From NCBI GenBank assembly GCA_002408345.1, contig DHRX01000009.1:270-6287 (forward strand): a stretch of 6,018 nucleotides of DNA, read 5' to 3'. Position numbers and translations under genes: made by a program. The notes under the pieces were generated by a model. The model was not told where the DNA came from, did not search any database, and worked only from the letters and a program-made list of their open reading frames with translations. The stretch comes from Firmicutes bacterium UBA5301. GTDB taxonomy: Bacteria > Bacillota > UBA5301. Below are positions 5,370-6,018 of the stretch, piece by piece; positions within the stretch are counted from its first letter, which is position 1; every line of letters starts with the position of its first letter.

Positions 5370-6018
5370 AAAGCAAACTCTAATAGAACTTTGCCAAAAG
5401 AGGTACCGCCGGCGGTACGGAAAGCTTTTTCCAAATCGCTTTCATCGCGGATAACATAAATATCGGTGATAACCTGTTCTAGTTTTCCGGCAAACCACGG
5501 ATCCTGAAGTAAAGGAACTGCTGCACTAAAATCAAGTTGGGTACTCCGACTAGAGCCTAAGAAGGTTAAACCTTTGTCCAGTACCATACGGGTCTCTATC
5601 GGTACTGTCCCTTCAGTTACGCCGGTTAATACTCCAATTCCGTTGGGTTCTAAGTAAACCAAAATCTCTTTAAGAGCTGTTTCGGAAGCATTCCCACCGA
5701 CACACTCGAAAGCTAAATCGCAGGAAAAATGCTTTAAAATAGCTCCGGTAATCAAGAGATCATCGGCATGGTAAAAATAATCGGCTCGTTCCGGGTGCTT
5801 AATAATGCAGACTAGTTTAGATTCTGGTAACAGCTTTTTAATTACTAAACTGGTAATATAGCCTACTAATCCGTCTCCCCAAACAGCGACAACCTCTCGC
5901 TTAGTCGGAAAATGCAAGGCCCTATGGAGAGCGTGAACAGCAACTGAAATTAGTTCGGCAAAAACGCTGAGTGATCCGTTGATAACGAAACTACTCTCGT
6001 AAGGTACCAACAAATCCC
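5366..6018 (-). CDS. tarJ: TarJ-like ribitol-5-phosphate (ribulose-5-phosphate) dehydrogenase, C-terminal part
   Basis: The last 216 codons are visible and the 5' end lies beyond the right edge. An in-frame TTG at 6013 is an internal codon, not the start. The protein is a zinc-type medium-chain dehydrogenase in which the N-terminal catalytic region (about 130 residues by comparison with Staphylococcus TarJ, recalled from memory) is missing. Segments shared with TarJ are FAELISVAVHAL, the nucleotide-binding VWGDGLVGYIT with GDGLVG, KLLPESKL, AFECVGG, TRMVLDKGLTFLGSSRS followed by DF, and a terminal SFGKVLLEF. TarJ reduces ribulose 5-phosphate to ribitol 5-phosphate using NADPH, supplying TarI for CDP-ribitol in wall teichoic acid or capsule synthesis. 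A tarI-like gene would be expected beyond 6018. It converges on the polyol-phosphate transferase gene with a 4-bp stop overlap. A related sorbitol or threonine dehydrogenase is less likely given the GSSRS segment. Confidence 0.88.
   Translation of the reverse strand, partial: DLLVPYESSFVINGSLSVFAELISVAVHALHRALHFPTKREVVAVWGDGLVGYITSLVIKKLLPESKLVCIIKHPERADYFYHADDLLITGAILKHFSCDLAFECVGGNASETALKEILVYLEPNGIGVLTGVTEGTVPIETRMVLDKGLTFLGSSRSTQLDFSAAVPLLQDPWFAGKLEQVITDIYVIRDESDLEKAFRTAGGTSFGKVLLEFAF
5403..5432 (+). terminator. Candidate hairpin terminator for the plus-strand operon, inside the tarJ-like gene
   Basis: GTACCGCCGGCGGTAC (5403-5418) is a perfect 16-bp palindrome that can fold into a six-pair stem with a CCGG loop. 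GGAAA (5419-5423) and TTTCC (5428-5432) form a second small stem, with five T's at 5426-5430. It starts 34 nt after the plus-strand stop codon. The T-run is short and partly within the second stem, and the palindrome also encodes TAGGT of the opposite gene, so it may be fortuitous. Confidence 0.3.

Noticed and set aside
5266..5454. A 62-residue plus-strand frame spanning the convergent gene ends.
   Set aside because: It is out of frame with both supported genes and has no good ribosome binding site. Its sequence is basic and low in information, as expected for a shadow frame.
6011..6013. TTG at 6013 as the start of a 215-residue complete dehydrogenase.
   Set aside because: The reading frame stays open to the window edge, and the protein would lack the whole N-terminal catalytic region of the family. 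The gene is cut by the window, not short.

Overview
The window looks like a piece of a cell-envelope locus from a diderm (two-membrane) bacterium with Firmicute-like traits. Two genes encode exported proteins that look like outer-membrane beta-barrels ending in the aromatic residue typical of such proteins. The ribosome binding sites are strong and purine-rich, and two starts are GTG. The window also holds polyol-phosphate (teichoic-acid type) enzymes more usual in Firmicutes. By eye the base composition is in the mid-40s percent GC. A diderm Firmicute lineage (Limnochordia- or Halanaerobiales-like) fits best, but this is inference and no marker gene is present.

Layout. A minus-strand operon covers 1-2181. 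In transcription order it holds a lipoprotein polysaccharide deacetylase (2181-1414), a short FadL/PorV-like outer-membrane barrel (1404-643), and a PAP2-type lipid phosphatase with a signal peptide (626 to beyond the left edge). At both internal junctions the TAG stop codon lies inside or against the next Shine-Dalgarno sequence. A 160-bp AT-rich divergent intergenic region (2182-2341) carries the likely promoters for both directions. A plus-strand operon follows: a lipid-A-disaccharide-synthase-like glycosyltransferase (2342-3565), a 236-residue beta-barrel of unknown function (3614-4324), and a CDP-glycerol/CDP-ribitol glycerophosphotransferase-family enzyme (4341-5369). Its stop codon overlaps the stop codon of a convergent gene, a TarJ-like ribitol-5-phosphate dehydrogenase (5366 to beyond the right edge).

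How the genes may work together. TarJ-type enzymes make ribitol 5-phosphate, which a TarI-type cytidylyltransferase (not in the window) activates to CDP-ribitol. TagF/TarL-family enzymes then use CDP-polyols to add polyol phosphates to a lipid-linked acceptor. The LpxB-like GT-B protein could act on a glycolipid carrier. The deacetylase and PAP2 phosphatase would trim glycan and lipid phosphate outside the cytoplasm, and the two barrels sit in the outer membrane. The notable point is a polyol-phosphate pathway interleaved with outer-membrane barrel genes and an LpxB-like protein from a family whose function is not established. No mobile elements, tRNA, rRNA or CRISPR arrays were seen.
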